A stretch of 64,000 bases of DNA from Haloarcula rubra (lineage in GTDB: Archaea; Halobacteriota; Halobacteria; Halobacteriales; Haloarculaceae): assembly GCF_019599465.1 (NCBI RefSeq), contig NZ_RKLR01000002.1, positions 1 through 64,000 of the forward strand, given 5' to 3'. This document shows, one piece after another, positions 9,860 through 18,883 of the stretch. Made by a program: the position numbers and the translations under genes. The notes beneath the pieces were generated by a model. That model was not told the origin of the DNA. It ran no database searches and saw only the letters and a list, made by a program, of their open reading frames with translations. Every line of letters starts with the position of its first letter. Within the stretch, counting starts at the first letter, position 1.

Positions 9860-10018
9860 GGCACCCAAAAGTTAGAACACCGACAGTAAAACGGCGGAGT
9901 ATCGTTCACGCCGTCGCACACGCGGAAGTGAGCCTTACCGCGGTTGTAAGCCGAACGAAAGCCGCCGTCGAGCGGGTCGCGCCGCCGCCCGGACGGTTTG
10001 TATCGACTTACCGACCGT

Positions 10019-11638
10019 TCACGACCGTTTTCGGTCCGAGTCGAGGTCGATGTCCAGCTCGTCGAGTTTCTCCTCCCACTCGGCGCGCTTCTCCTGGTGG
10101 TCTTCGAGGAACTCCGCCATCAGTTCGGCGGCCTGTTCCTTACACCCGCCACAGAGGCGTTCGCCGCCGACGCACTCCTCGTACACCTCGGTCGCGAACT
10201 CGTCGTCGTCGCCCGACAGCAGGTAGGCGTACAGTTCGTACACCGGACACTCGTCGGCCTTCCCACCCTTCTCTCGCTGTTCCTCGGCCGTCGCGCGGCC
10301 GCCGGTCGTCGCCGACTTCACCTTGTCGTAGCCGTCCTCCGGGTCGTCCAGCAGGGAGATGTGCGAGGCCGGCACCGAGGAGGACATCTTCCCGCCGGTG
10401 AGGCCGGTCATGAACCGGTGGTAGACGGAGGAGGGCGGCAGGAACCCGTAGCCGCCGTTGTCCAGTTCCACCTCGCGGGCCAACTCCTCGGCCTCGGACT
10501 GCGAGAGGTCGAAGGCGTCGACGTGTTCGTCGTACACCCGTTTCTCGCCGTCGACGGCCTCGATGAGCGCCTCGAACGCCTCCTCGGTCGCCCGGCGGTC
10601 GAAGATTCGCGTCCGCGGCCGGAGCGGCTCTTTCCCGGCGTTCGCGAGTTTCTCGACGGTCGATTCGCGGACGTCGGTCGAGGCCGGTTCGTTGTCTCGG
10701 AGCCAGTCCGCGGCCTCGCCACAGCGTGGCGTCTCGGCGTCCTCGGCGTACTCGGCGCGGGCGTCGTAGGCCTGCCGGAGCAGTGGCCGTTCCTCGGGTT
10801 GGGCCTCGAAACTCGCGAACGCCTCGGTCACGCCGAAGTAGCGCATCCGCGCCGCGAGGTCACGGGCCAGTCGCATGTGCGGGTCCTGGTCCGGGCCGAC
10901 CGGAATCACGGTCGGTTTCGGCTCGTCCAGTTGCGGGTAGAGGATGTCGGCCATCTGCGTGACGACCGACTGCATGTAGGAGATGTTCGTCTCGCCGTCG
11001 AAGTCGTAGATGGCCTGCAACTCGGAGGCGTTGGCCTCGGCGCCGAGTTCGAAGGCGAGGTCCTGCAGTTCGCGGTTCTCGGACTGGCGGTACAGTTCGC
11101 CCTCTTCGGGGTCGAAGCCCAGTGCGAGCAGCGAGAGGACGTAACTGCGGGCGTGCTCGTCTATCTCCGCCCACGTCAGGCCGCGGGCGGCGTGGGCCTC
11201 GAGGTCGGCGATGAGGCCGTAGGCGTCGGCGCCCTGCTGTTGGTGCCAGATTATCTCGTCGAACACCATCTTGTGGCCGATGTGGGGGTCGCCGGTCGGC
11301 ATGAACCCCGAGAGGGCGGCGAACTCCTCGCCCTCGCGCATGGCCTCGGCGACGGGGTCGTAGTCACGATGGCCGAAGATGACGCCCCGGCGCATCAGGT
11401 AGTGGGGGTTCGGCACGTCCGGGAGGACGGCGTCGAACTCCTCGATACCGAACTGCTCGAACAGTTTCCGGTAGTCCGCGATGGTCGAAGAGCCCCACGG
11501 GTCGAGTTTGACCTCGTCGGCACCGGCGGCGTCCGCCCCTCCATCCGTCCGCAGGTCGGACTCCCGCCACGAGTCTCCCGACTGGCGGCGGTCCTCGTCG
11601 GGCGATGCGTCGTCGTGGTGGGAGTCGCTGTCGGTCAT
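10019..11638 (-). CDS. trpS: tryptophanyl-tRNA synthetase
   Basis: This class I synthetase charges tRNA-Trp. The 539-residue protein from the ATG at 11638 has a long acidic N-terminal extension, then GEEFAALSGFMPTGDPHIGH with the HIGH motif and GGKMSSSVPASHISLLDD with KMSSS. The region GGKADECPVYELYAYLL and a Cys pattern (CVGGERLCGGCKEQ) follow near the C-terminus. The reading frame continues 30 codons upstream of 11638, but ATG at 11638 (MTDSDSHHDD) is the natural start. It sits downstream of endA on the same strand with a 90-base gap. Confidence 0.93.
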   Translation of the reverse strand: MTDSDSHHDDASPDEDRRQSGDSWRESDLRTDGGADAAGADEVKLDPWGSSTIADYRKLFEQFGIEEFDAVLPDVPNPHYLMRRGVIFGHRDYDPVAEAMREGEEFAALSGFMPTGDPHIGHKMVFDEIIWHQQQGADAYGLIADLEAHAARGLTWAEIDEHARSYVLSLLALGFDPEEGELYRQSENRELQDLAFELGAEANASELQAIYDFDGETNISYMQSVVTQMADILYPQLDEPKPTVIPVGPDQDPHMRLARDLAARMRYFGVTEAFASFEAQPEERPLLRQAYDARAEYAEDAETPRCGEAADWLRDNEPASTDVRESTVEKLANAGKEPLRPRTRIFDRRATEEAFEALIEAVDGEKRVYDEHVDAFDLSQSEAEELAREVELDNGGYGFLPPSSVYHRFMTGLTGGKMSSSVPASHISLLDDPEDGYDKVKSATTGGRATAEEQREKGGKADECPVYELYAYLLSGDDDEFATEVYEECVGGERLCGGCKEQAAELMAEFLEDHQEKRAEWEEKLDELDIDLDSDRKRS

Positions 11639-11728
11639 GGTCGGATGACTGCGTACGTCATCGTTGGCTCCGGTCGGCGCAAAAAGGGTTCGCTTCGGGT
11701 CGCCGTCGGTCGGGCGGTCGCCCGCCAC

Positions 11729-12724
11729 TCAGGGCGTGAGACGCTGTACTTCGACCCACTCGACGCCGTCGCCGACCAGCGCGAACACCATCGTCTTCCG
11801 GACGCCGTGGGCCAGTCGGACGTCCAGCGCGAGGTCCCGCGGTTCGAACCGGTGGGCGGCCGGCAACGCCCGCACGAGCAGTTCCGAGTGGCCGAGGTTC
11901 TCGACGCTCTCGACGTCGGCGTAGGTCCGGAAGTCCGCGCCGAACTTGAACCCGGTCTTCGGGACGACGCCCGCGTCCCGCAGGGCCGCGTAGACGGTCA
12001 GTCGGCGGTCGAACCGCTCGCCCTCCACCTCGCGGCCGCGTTCGGCGACGGCGTCGGGCCCGCCCTCGACTCGCAGGTCACCCGTCCGAGCGAGGTACGC
12101 GGCCTCGACCAGCGACAACTGCACCGCGTCGTCGTCGAGTCGCTGGCCGTAGAACGCCTGCTCGTACACGTCGCTCGGCGGGTCCCAGCACACGACACGC
12201 TCCGTGAGCAGTTCGCCGTCGACCGCCGTGACGCTCGCGTCGCTGGTGCCGCCCACCTCGCGAGTGGCCGTCTCGAGGTACGTAATCTCGCTCTCCTCGT
12301 CGACGACGGCCAGCACGCAGTCGCCGAGCGACGACGCCGGCACGTCGTCCCGTTCACCGACGACGCGTACCCGGTAGGCGACCTCGTCGTCCCACGGTCC
12401 CTGCCCGCGGGGGTAGACGACGAAGTCCACGCCGTCAGGGTCCTCGACCCAGTCCTCGCGGGCGGGCGTGAGGTAGAAGCCCCTGTCCCGGAGGTCCTTG
12501 TAGACGAGGAAGTCGACCATCGAGACGGCCGACGACCCCAGCAGTTCGCGGAAGGCCATCCCGTCGACGGCCTCGACGTCCCCCCGATAGAGGAGGTGGG
12601 CCGCCTCCACCGGCGCGAGGTCGAGGTCCCCGTTCCGTGCGCGGCCGTAGCCGCGCGAGTCGTAGAACCGCTCCCGGGCGCGGCCCCCGGCCCGGACGAC
12701 GTCGCCGTCGAGTGTGAGGTCCAT
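11729..12724 (-). CDS. endA: tRNA-splicing endonuclease
   Basis: EndA cuts bulge-helix-bulge structures in pre-tRNA introns and in the processing stems of 16S and 23S rRNA. At 331 residues this is the fused two-unit form found in haloarchaea. The C-terminal unit carries the catalytic triad: Tyr268 in GADFRTY, His279 in GHSELLVRAL, and Lys310 in HGVRKTMVFAL. The N-terminal unit keeps the fold (LYRGDVEAVDG, FLVYKDLRDRGFYL) but not the triad. The start at 12724 (MDLTLDG) is an ATG; an upstream TTG at 12751 is less likely. The next gene, trpS, charges tRNA-Trp, which in haloarchaea usually carries an EndA-dependent intron. Confidence 0.95.
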   Translation of the reverse strand: MDLTLDGDVVRAGGRARERFYDSRGYGRARNGDLDLAPVEAAHLLYRGDVEAVDGMAFRELLGSSAVSMVDFLVYKDLRDRGFYLTPAREDWVEDPDGVDFVVYPRGQGPWDDEVAYRVRVVGERDDVPASSLGDCVLAVVDEESEITYLETATREVGGTSDASVTAVDGELLTERVVCWDPPSDVYEQAFYGQRLDDDAVQLSLVEAAYLARTGDLRVEGGPDAVAERGREVEGERFDRRLTVYAALRDAGVVPKTGFKFGADFRTYADVESVENLGHSELLVRALPAAHRFEPRDLALDVRLAHGVRKTMVFALVGDGVEWVEVQRLTP

Positions 12725-12871
12725 GTCTGTGCGTGGTTCGTGCGCGGACAAATCCCCTGCGGGTCACGGCTGGCAGTCGGTCGGGAACGCTCGTGCGAGG
12801 ACCGCCACCGTGAACGCCTCGAAAGCCCCGGCCACTCCGGCTCTGTTTCACCGGTCCTCGTAGGATTCCAG

Positions 12872-13606
12872 TCAGGGCGTACCGACTAGTTCCTGCTCAC
12901 AGGTGCTGTCGAGACACCGCCGGCCGCCGGCCGTCTCGAACACCGGGAGACCACACGAGCACTCGTCGACGACGACACCGGACGGCACGGAGAAGCCGGT
13001 GTCGCAGTCGGGGTAGTGTTCACACCCGGCCAGCAACCCACCGCGGCGGATGATTCGCAGGTCACCGTCGCAGTCCGGACAGTCCCACGCGCGGTCGAAC
13101 GCGGCGGTCACCCGGTCGTCCAGCGACTGGCAGTCACGGTCGAGACAGAGTTCGAAGGCCTCGCCGCGTTCGACGCGCATCGTCGGGAGGCCACAGTCGT
13201 CACAGCGGCCGCCGGTGACGGTGGCGTTCGATGGCAGGCCGTACGCCGCCGCACAGTCGGTGCAGGTGACGCTCCCGCGGGCGCGGACGAGCGTCCCGGC
13301 ACAGTCCGGGCAGTCGGCCACCGGGACGCCGGCGTGGGAGGCCGGGAACCGGGCGCTGCCGTGTTCCTCGTGGGCGACCACGCGGAGCAGTTCCTCGCCG
13401 TCGCGTGCGGTCACGACGCCGTCCTCGACGGCGACGCTCTCCGCCCGGGTGAGCCACGCCACCGGCTGGTAGCCGGCGGCGTCGTGGACGAGGACGGTGT
13501 TGTCGGGCTTGACCACCACCAGTACGTCGCCGCGCTGTTCGCGCTCGCGGGACCCCTCGAAGACAGTCGTACACTCGCCGGCCATCACGCGCGTTCCGTC
13601 GTGCAT
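12872..13606 (-). CDS. NucS N-terminal-like domain fused to topoisomerase-type zinc fingers
   Basis: This 244-residue protein has an N-terminal part (about 10-80) with VLVVVKPDNTVLVHDAAGYQ and PVAWLTRAESV, like the N-terminal DNA-binding domain of the NucS/EndoMS mismatch endonuclease. It then carries several Cys4 clusters: CPDC/CTDC, CDDC/C..C, CPDC..CEHYPDCDTGF and CSCG..C. The CEHYPDCDTGF piece is typical of topoisomerase I C-terminal zinc fingers. No NucS nuclease domain is present. A role in nucleic-acid binding is likely; the exact process is unknown. It is upstream of endA on the same strand with a 147-base gap, and divergent from a lipoprotein gene. Confidence 0.75.
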   Translation of the reverse strand: MHDGTRVMAGECTTVFEGSREREQRGDVLVVVKPDNTVLVHDAAGYQPVAWLTRAESVAVEDGVVTARDGEELLRVVAHEEHGSARFPASHAGVPVADCPDCAGTLVRARGSVTCTDCAAAYGLPSNATVTGGRCDDCGLPTMRVERGEAFELCLDRDCQSLDDRVTAAFDRAWDCPDCDGDLRIIRRGGLLAGCEHYPDCDTGFSVPSGVVVDECSCGLPVFETAGGRRCLDSTCEQELVGTP

Positions 13607-13684
13607 AGACCGGGATGGTTCCGTCTCGGTATATGAATGCTCGGCCGGAACAAGGGTTTTGTCCCGGGCACCGGTGGGTGAGGC

Positions 13685-14185
13685 ATGGACCTGTCACGTC
13701 GGGCGATGTTGACCGCGGTCGGGACCGCCGCACTGGCGGGGTGTACGGGCACGGACAGCGAGACGCCGACGCCCGACGACATCGCCTACACCGTCGAGAA
13801 CGTCGACGCCGGCCCGCACGACGTCGTACTGGCGGCGACACCGGACGGCGTGACCGGGTTCGAGTTCACCTATGCGGACGGCTCCACCCGGACCGTCGAG
13901 GCGACGGACCTCGGGGAACTTCCCAGCGACGCCATCGACGGGGCGGTCGGACTCCGACCGCTGGGCGAGGGCGTCGACCGGCGGGAACTGACCGTCGCGG
14001 CCGGGGAGCGACGGCAGGGTTCGTTCACCGGCCTCGCTCCGGACACGAGAGTGTTCACCCTCGTGGCCCCGAGCGGCGAGCAGATACGGTCCTACGGGTT
14101 CAGCTGGTGTGACCAGGGCCGGATGGAACTGGAGATACGCGTCGTCACCGAGACGAGCTACGAGGAGAGCGTCCGCTGTACGTGA
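13685..14185 (+). CDS. Tat-type lipoprotein of unknown function
   Basis: The 166-residue protein starts MDLSRRAMLTAVGTAALAGC, a twin-arginine signal ending in a lipobox Cys at residue 20. This predicts an exported lipid-anchored protein. The mature part is a beta-rich domain of about 140 residues with two late Cys (SWCDQG and the C-terminal RCT) that could pair. I do not recognise a named family. A TATA-like GGTATATGAA at about 13630 lies in the divergent gap and could serve either side. Confidence 0.75.
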   Translation: MDLSRRAMLTAVGTAALAGCTGTDSETPTPDDIAYTVENVDAGPHDVVLAATPDGVTGFEFTYADGSTRTVEATDLGELPSDAIDGAVGLRPLGEGVDRRELTVAAGERRQGSFTGLAPDTRVFTLVAPSGEQIRSYGFSWCDQGRMELEIRVVTETSYEESVRCT

Positions 14186-14229
14186 GGCGGCCGCAACAGG
14201 CAAACCCCTCGGGCGATTGAGGGTGGACA

Positions 14230-14883
14230 ATGAGCGACGCACCGACCGCCATCTGCTTCGACATGGACGGCGTCCTCGTCATGTCCGAGGACCACTGGGT
14301 GAGCGTCCAGCGCGACCACATCCTCCCGACCGTCGCACCGAACGACGACATCCCGCTGTCGGCCATCACGGGCCGCGACTACACCGAAGTGTACCCGGAC
14401 ATCGCCGCGGAGTACGACATCGAGGTCTCTCGCGAGGAGTACGAGCGCCTGTTCGAGGAAGCCGGCGAACGGATCTACCGGGACCACGCGACGCTGCTCT
14501 CGGGGGCCCACGACCTGCTCGCCGACCTCGGCGCGGCTGGCGTCGGCCTCGCGCTCACCACCTCGGCTCCGTGGGACTGGATAGACGTCATCGACGAGCG
14601 GTTCGACCTGCTCTCGCACTTCGACGCGGCGGTGAGCGCACAGGACGTCGACGGCCCCGGCAAGCCGGAACCGGGTATCTACGAGCGCGGGGCGGCGGAA
14701 CTGGGCGTCGACCCGGGGGAGTGCTGGGCCGTCGAGGACTCCACCGCAGGCGCACGGGCGGCCGTGCGCGCGGGCATGACCACCGTGGGCTTTCGCGGCG
14801 ACGGCGACGCGACGGACCTCTCGATGGTCCACCACCTGGCCGACGACGCCGACGACTTGCGGACGCTGTTGCTCGGCGAGTGA
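14230..14883 (+). CDS. HAD superfamily hydrolase
   Basis: The 217-residue protein has the HAD motifs in order: CFDMDGVLV at residues 9-17 with the nucleophile and acid Asp, ALTTSAPW around 110, GPGKPEPGIYERGAAELGV with the motif III Lys, and WAVEDSTAGARAAVRAGM with the metal-binding acidic residue. The cap between motifs I and II is helical, so it belongs to the phosphoglycolate phosphatase/beta-phosphoglucomutase-like group. The substrate cannot be inferred. It starts 44 bases after the lipoprotein gene. Confidence 0.88.
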   Translation: MSDAPTAICFDMDGVLVMSEDHWVSVQRDHILPTVAPNDDIPLSAITGRDYTEVYPDIAAEYDIEVSREEYERLFEEAGERIYRDHATLLSGAHDLLADLGAAGVGLALTTSAPWDWIDVIDERFDLLSHFDAAVSAQDVDGPGKPEPGIYERGAAELGVDPGECWAVEDSTAGARAAVRAGMTTVGFRGDGDATDLSMVHHLADDADDLRTLLLGE

Positions 14884-14934
14884 GCCAGCGAGGAGAGAGC
14901 GGGGACCGGCCGATGCGGTGGAGCGTGGGGGGAG

Positions 14935-15183
14935 TCAGGCGTCCGCGCGGTAGTCACGGCCGAGGACGAGGCCGAGGACGTTCGCGAGGAACACGCCGGT
15001 GAGGAGGACGAGCAGTGTCTGTCCGTCGAGACCGCTCAGCAGGAGTGCCGGGTACGCCAGCGGTGCCAGAACTGCGGTCCAGAACGCGAGGAACTGGACG
15101 GGTCGGAAGGCGAGCGTTCGAAAGTCGACACTCTTCTCGGGGAGTGCTTCGGTCGGGGACTGGAAGGGCGAGACACTGGACAT
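14935..15183 (-). CDS. small two-helix membrane protein
   Basis: An 82-residue protein from the ATG at 15183 (MSSVSPFQS). It has two hydrophobic segments, FLAFWTAVLAPLAYPALLLSG and TLLVLLTGVFLANVLGLVLG, and ends RDYRADA. The frame continues upstream, but a TATA-like TTTATATGG at about 15222 (minus) supports 15183. No family recognised. It is convergent with the HAD gene and alone on its strand. Confidence 0.65.
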   Translation of the reverse strand: MSSVSPFQSPTEALPEKSVDFRTLAFRPVQFLAFWTAVLAPLAYPALLLSGLDGQTLLVLLTGVFLANVLGLVLGRDYRADA

Positions 15184-15389
15184 TCGTTTCCTCCTCACGC
15201 TACTGCACGACCCATACCCCCATATAAACGCCAGATGCTTACGGACAGTTCGCGAGGTTACACGCTTCCTGTCCGGTTTCACGCCGTTTCATCGTCGTTT
15301 TCGGAAGCAGGCAGACGTTTTTAGAGGGCTTTAGAAGTTTTACGAAGTCTTCTGCGCCGTCCGTTCGCTGTCGGCGTTCGCCCGCCGGG

Positions 15390-17828
15390 TTAGCGGACGT
15401 CGACCGTTCGCGAGGACGTCACCGGCGGGAGCGGGAGGTTGGGGTACGACACCTCGACGGTGTACTCCAGTTCGTCGGCGTCGGCCCCGAAGACAGCGAC
15501 CGGCAGATTCGTCTGTCCGAGATACGCCGGTTTCGCGGTCATCTCGCGGCCGTTGACCGTCACGCGCAGGCCCGCGCGGGCGCCGCCGGCGTTGTTCGCC
15601 ACCGTCACCTCGCACATCTCGTGGTCGCCGGGCGCGACAGTATCGGGGAACTCGCCCCAGTCGACGACGACCACGGGGAGGTCGCGCGCGTTAGAGGCGA
15701 CCTGGTCGGCGACGCCCTCCGATAGCCCGGCCGAGACGAGGGCCGAGGCGCCCGCCCGAACGACGTCGGACGGCGTCGAGAGGCCGGCGGCGGCGAGTTT
15801 CTTCGCGCGCCCGGACCCGACGCCGTCGATGGCGGTCAGGCCCACCGCGTCGGCGCTGATGCCGTGTTCGACCCGGGCTTCGACGCGGCAGGCGAGGTTG
15901 GCGAAGCGGGCGGGCGCGAGGTTGTCGAGGAACTCTCGGAGTGCGGCGAGCAGTCGGAGCGCGTTCTGCCGGATGACCCACGCGTCGCTCTTGAGTTCCG
16001 TCGGCGTCGTCCCGGTCATGCCCGACCGGAGGATGGCCAGCACCTTCCGCTGGCCCGAGTCGAGGTGGTCGGGCGCGCCGTCACCGACGACGGCGTGGAC
16101 CGCGTCCTGTTCGTCGGACCGGGCGCTGACGCTGTCGAACTCGGTGGCGCCCGCGACGGTCGTCAGGAGGTCGTCGGCGTCGATAGCGTCCGCGTCGCCG
16201 TCTTCGGCGGCGGCCTCACAGCGCTCCGCGAGGTCGGCGAACCGGCGGGCCGTGTCCAGTCGGAGGTAGAACTTCGAGGCGAGTTGGCCGAGTCGAGTCG
16301 ACTCGACGCGCAGGCCGTCCTGTTCGACGAAGCCGTCGGCGACCAGTTCCGAGAGCGTGTTGCTCACCCGTTCCCGGAGGTCACTGCCTGCGTCGTACTC
16401 GTCGGGGGCCGACTGCGCCCGGGCGTAGTAGAACGTCGTCTCCAGCCAGTCCATCACGTCGTCGACGTCCCGAATCGTCCCCAGCGCGATTTCGGCGTTG
16501 AGGTGGGCGTCCAGTTCCGCCGCCAGCCGGGACTCTATCTCCTTGCCGTCCCGCAGGAGACGCCGGTACTTGTCGGCGTCCGAGCGGTCACAGACGACCC
16601 ACGCGTACCCCATGTCGTCGTAGCCCGGCCGGCCAGCCCGGCCGAGCATCTGGAGGACGTCGAGCGGGCTCATGTCCACCTCGCCCTCCAGCGGGTCGTG
16701 GAGCTTCGTATCGCGGATGACGACACACCGGGCGGGGAGGTTCACACCCCACGCCAGCGTCGACGTCGAGAAGAGGAGCTGAATCTTCCCCTCCTTGAAC
16801 CACTGCTCGACGCGGTTCTTGTCCTCGCGTGCGAGGCCGGCGTGGTGGAAGCCGACGCCGTCCAGCACCGACTGCCGGAGCGTGTCGTTCTGCAGGTCGG
16901 CGGCGTCGGTGTGGAAGTCGTAGTCCCCGCGCGCGCCCATCGGGATGTCGCGCTCGGTGAGTTCGTCGCGGGCCTTCTTCGCCGCCTGTACCGTGTCCTG
17001 TCGCGAGGAGACGAAGACGAGCGCCTGCCCCTCGTCGCGGATGTGCGGTTCGGCCAGGTCCAGCGCGCGGTAGAGCCGCCGGTACTTGTCGGCGAAGGCG
17101 TTCTCGCCGTGGGAGTAGGTCTTCACGTCGGCGTTCAGCGGTACCGGCCGGTAGTCGTCGCCGAAGGCGAAGGTGGTCTCCTCGGGGGCGTCCAGCCAGT
17201 CGGCCACGTCGTCGATGTTGGGCATCGTCGCCGACAGCGCGACCACGCGCGGGCCACAGAGGCGTCGAAGCCGCGAGACGGTGACCTCCAGCACCGCGCC
17301 GCGGCGCTCGGAGTCCAGCAGGTGGACCTCGTCGATGACACAGCAGTCCACGTCCGTGATGAAGGAGTAGCGGGCCGTGTCGTGTTTGCGGGTCGCCGAG
17401 TCGGCTTTCTCGGGAGTCATCACGAGGATGTCGGCGCGTTCGGCACGGCGCGGACTCAGGTCCCGTTCGCCGGTGACGACGTACACCGAGTAGCCCATCT
17501 CCTCGAAGCGCTCCCACTCGCTCTCTTTCTCGTTGGTGAGCGCGCGGAGCGGGGCCAGAAAGAGCGCGGTTCCGCCCTCGGCGAGCGTCTTGCAGATGGC
17601 CAGTTCCGCGAGCGCCGTCTTCCCGCTGGCGGTCGGCGCGCTGACGACGACGTTGTCCTCGCGGTTCAGCAGGGCGGGCAGGGCCGTCGACTGCATCTCG
17701 TTGAACCGCTCGAAGGGGAAGGCGTCGGCGAAGTCGGGCACCACCTCGTCGACCGCCACTGTCGGCTCACTCTCGGCTCGGCGTGACACGTCACAGAGGC
17801 GGGTCCGGGACGCCAAAGGCGTTTCCAT
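15390..17828 (-). CDS. Ski2/Hel308/Brr2-type DEAD/DEAH helicase
   Basis: The 812-residue protein from the ATG at 17828 is a superfamily 2 ATP-dependent helicase. Motif I is SAPTASGKTALAEL, Ia LAPLRALTNEK, II VIDEVHLL, III SATMPN, IV VFVSSRQD, V STSTLAWGVNLPAR and VI QMLGRAGRPGYDD. A winged helix and helical bundle follow. Then comes a helix-hairpin-helix (LTAIDGVGSGRAKKLAAAG) and a C-terminal beta-sandwich of about 90 residues beginning VVVVDWGEFPD. That tail resembles the Sec63-like unit of Brr2 more than plain Hel308. RNA remodelling or DNA repair are both possible. The frame runs 46 codons further 5', but that part would overlap the promoter of the divergent gene. Confidence 0.9.
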   Translation of the reverse strand: METPLASRTRLCDVSRRAESEPTVAVDEVVPDFADAFPFERFNEMQSTALPALLNREDNVVVSAPTASGKTALAELAICKTLAEGGTALFLAPLRALTNEKESEWERFEEMGYSVYVVTGERDLSPRRAERADILVMTPEKADSATRKHDTARYSFITDVDCCVIDEVHLLDSERRGAVLEVTVSRLRRLCGPRVVALSATMPNIDDVADWLDAPEETTFAFGDDYRPVPLNADVKTYSHGENAFADKYRRLYRALDLAEPHIRDEGQALVFVSSRQDTVQAAKKARDELTERDIPMGARGDYDFHTDAADLQNDTLRQSVLDGVGFHHAGLAREDKNRVEQWFKEGKIQLLFSTSTLAWGVNLPARCVVIRDTKLHDPLEGEVDMSPLDVLQMLGRAGRPGYDDMGYAWVVCDRSDADKYRRLLRDGKEIESRLAAELDAHLNAEIALGTIRDVDDVMDWLETTFYYARAQSAPDEYDAGSDLRERVSNTLSELVADGFVEQDGLRVESTRLGQLASKFYLRLDTARRFADLAERCEAAAEDGDADAIDADDLLTTVAGATEFDSVSARSDEQDAVHAVVGDGAPDHLDSGQRKVLAILRSGMTGTTPTELKSDAWVIRQNALRLLAALREFLDNLAPARFANLACRVEARVEHGISADAVGLTAIDGVGSGRAKKLAAAGLSTPSDVVRAGASALVSAGLSEGVADQVASNARDLPVVVVDWGEFPDTVAPGDHEMCEVTVANNAGGARAGLRVTVNGREMTAKPAYLGQTNLPVAVFGADADELEYTVEVSYPNLPLPPVTSSRTVDVR

Positions 17829-17903
17829 GGCGGCGACGGCCGACGAACGCTCGCCGTCGGGGACGGTCGTGAACCGAGGTAGCACGGCTACATACGGCTT
17901 TAT

Positions 17904-17923
17904 GTATATCTCCGTCGTATATC
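17904..17923 (+). promoter_or_regulatory. promoter with GTATATC direct repeats before the NmrA-type gene
   Basis: The plus strand reads CTTTATGTATATCTCC and then CGTATATCC. GTATATC occurs at 17904-17910 and 17917-17923, 13 bases apart start to start. The first copy overlaps a TATA-like TTTATGTATAT, and the ATG follows 9 bases after the second. A repressor binding here would block the promoter. This is inferred from the layout. Confidence 0.45.
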
Positions 17924-17931
17924 CATACGTT

Positions 17932-18810
17932 ATGAAAACTATTCTCGTCACAGGCGCGACCGGCACTCAGGGCGGCGCAGTCGTCGACCACCTCCTCGCC
18001 AGCGGTGAAGACTGGGAGATTCACGGCCTGACCCGCGACGCGTCGAGCGACGCGGCCCGCGAACTCGAATCGCGCGGGGTCACCGTCGTCGAGGGCGAGA
18101 TGACCGACGCCGACCGGATGGTCGAACTCGTCGACGGGGTAGACGCCGTCTACTGTGTCACCACGTTCTTCGAGGACGGCCCCGAAGTGGAGAGCCAGCA
18201 GGGCATCACCGTCGCCGAAGCGGCCGCCGACGCGGGCGTCGAACACTTCGTCTACAGTTCGGTCGGGAGCGCCGACGCGGACACCGGCCTCGAACACTTC
18301 GAGTCGAAGTACGCCGTCGAACAGCGCATCGCCGACCTCGGCCTCCCGGCGACCGTCGTCCGCCCGGTGTTCTTCATGCAGAACTTCGACTACATGATGC
18401 GCGAGGACATCGAGGACGGCCGACTCGTGATGCCCCTCGACGAGGGTGTCTCGCTGGCCGTCGTGGACGCTCACGACATCGGCCAGACCGTCGTCCGGGC
18501 CCTCGAACACCCCGACCAGTTCGCCGGCGAGACGATTACGCTGAGTGGTGACGAACTGACCCTCGAGGAGTTCGCCGCGGCCTTCGGCGACCACCTCGGG
18601 TACGACGTGGAACCGGTCCACGCCGACCTCGAAGCGTACCGCGAGACGGCCGGCGACGAGATGGCCGACATGTTCCAGTGGTTCAACGACGTGGGCTACG
18701 ACGTCGACGTCGCGGCGCTCGAATCGACCTACGGCGTCGAGACCACCGACTTCGAATCGTACCTCGACGAGAGCGAGACGTGGCGGCGGGCCCCCGCGGC
18801 GAGCCGCTGA
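17932..18810 (+). CDS. NmrA-type NAD(P)-binding protein
   Basis: The 292-residue protein opens with MKTILVTGATGTQGGAVVDHLL, the GxxGxxG Rossmann motif of atypical short-chain dehydrogenases. It continues with VEGEMTDADRMVELVDGVDAVYCVT, HFVYSSVGSADADTGLEHFESK and LPATVVRPVFFMQNF. The Ser-Val-Gly-Ser/Lys pattern and the PVFFMQNF segment are typical of NmrA/HSCARG-like proteins, which sense NADPH or act as quinone or flavin reductases. It is a single gene, divergent from the helicase, with a possible operator overlapping its promoter. Confidence 0.88.
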   Translation: MKTILVTGATGTQGGAVVDHLLASGEDWEIHGLTRDASSDAARELESRGVTVVEGEMTDADRMVELVDGVDAVYCVTTFFEDGPEVESQQGITVAEAAADAGVEHFVYSSVGSADADTGLEHFESKYAVEQRIADLGLPATVVRPVFFMQNFDYMMREDIEDGRLVMPLDEGVSLAVVDAHDIGQTVVRALEHPDQFAGETITLSGDELTLEEFAAAFGDHLGYDVEPVHADLEAYRETAGDEMADMFQWFNDVGYDVDVAALESTYGVETTDFESYLDESETWRRAPAASR

Positions 18811-18883
18811 GAGCGGGCTTTTTCGGACCGAATCGGGCGGTCGTGACATCGATTTTATGTGGCTGGCTCCGTGGGGAGTGGCT

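Noticed and set aside
9998-12889. 963-codon open frame on the plus strand
   Set aside because: Lies opposite trpS and endA, which have clear motifs; no domains in the antisense product.
15864-17786. 640-codon open frame on the plus strand
   Set aside because: Antisense to the helicase; composition typical of shadow frames.
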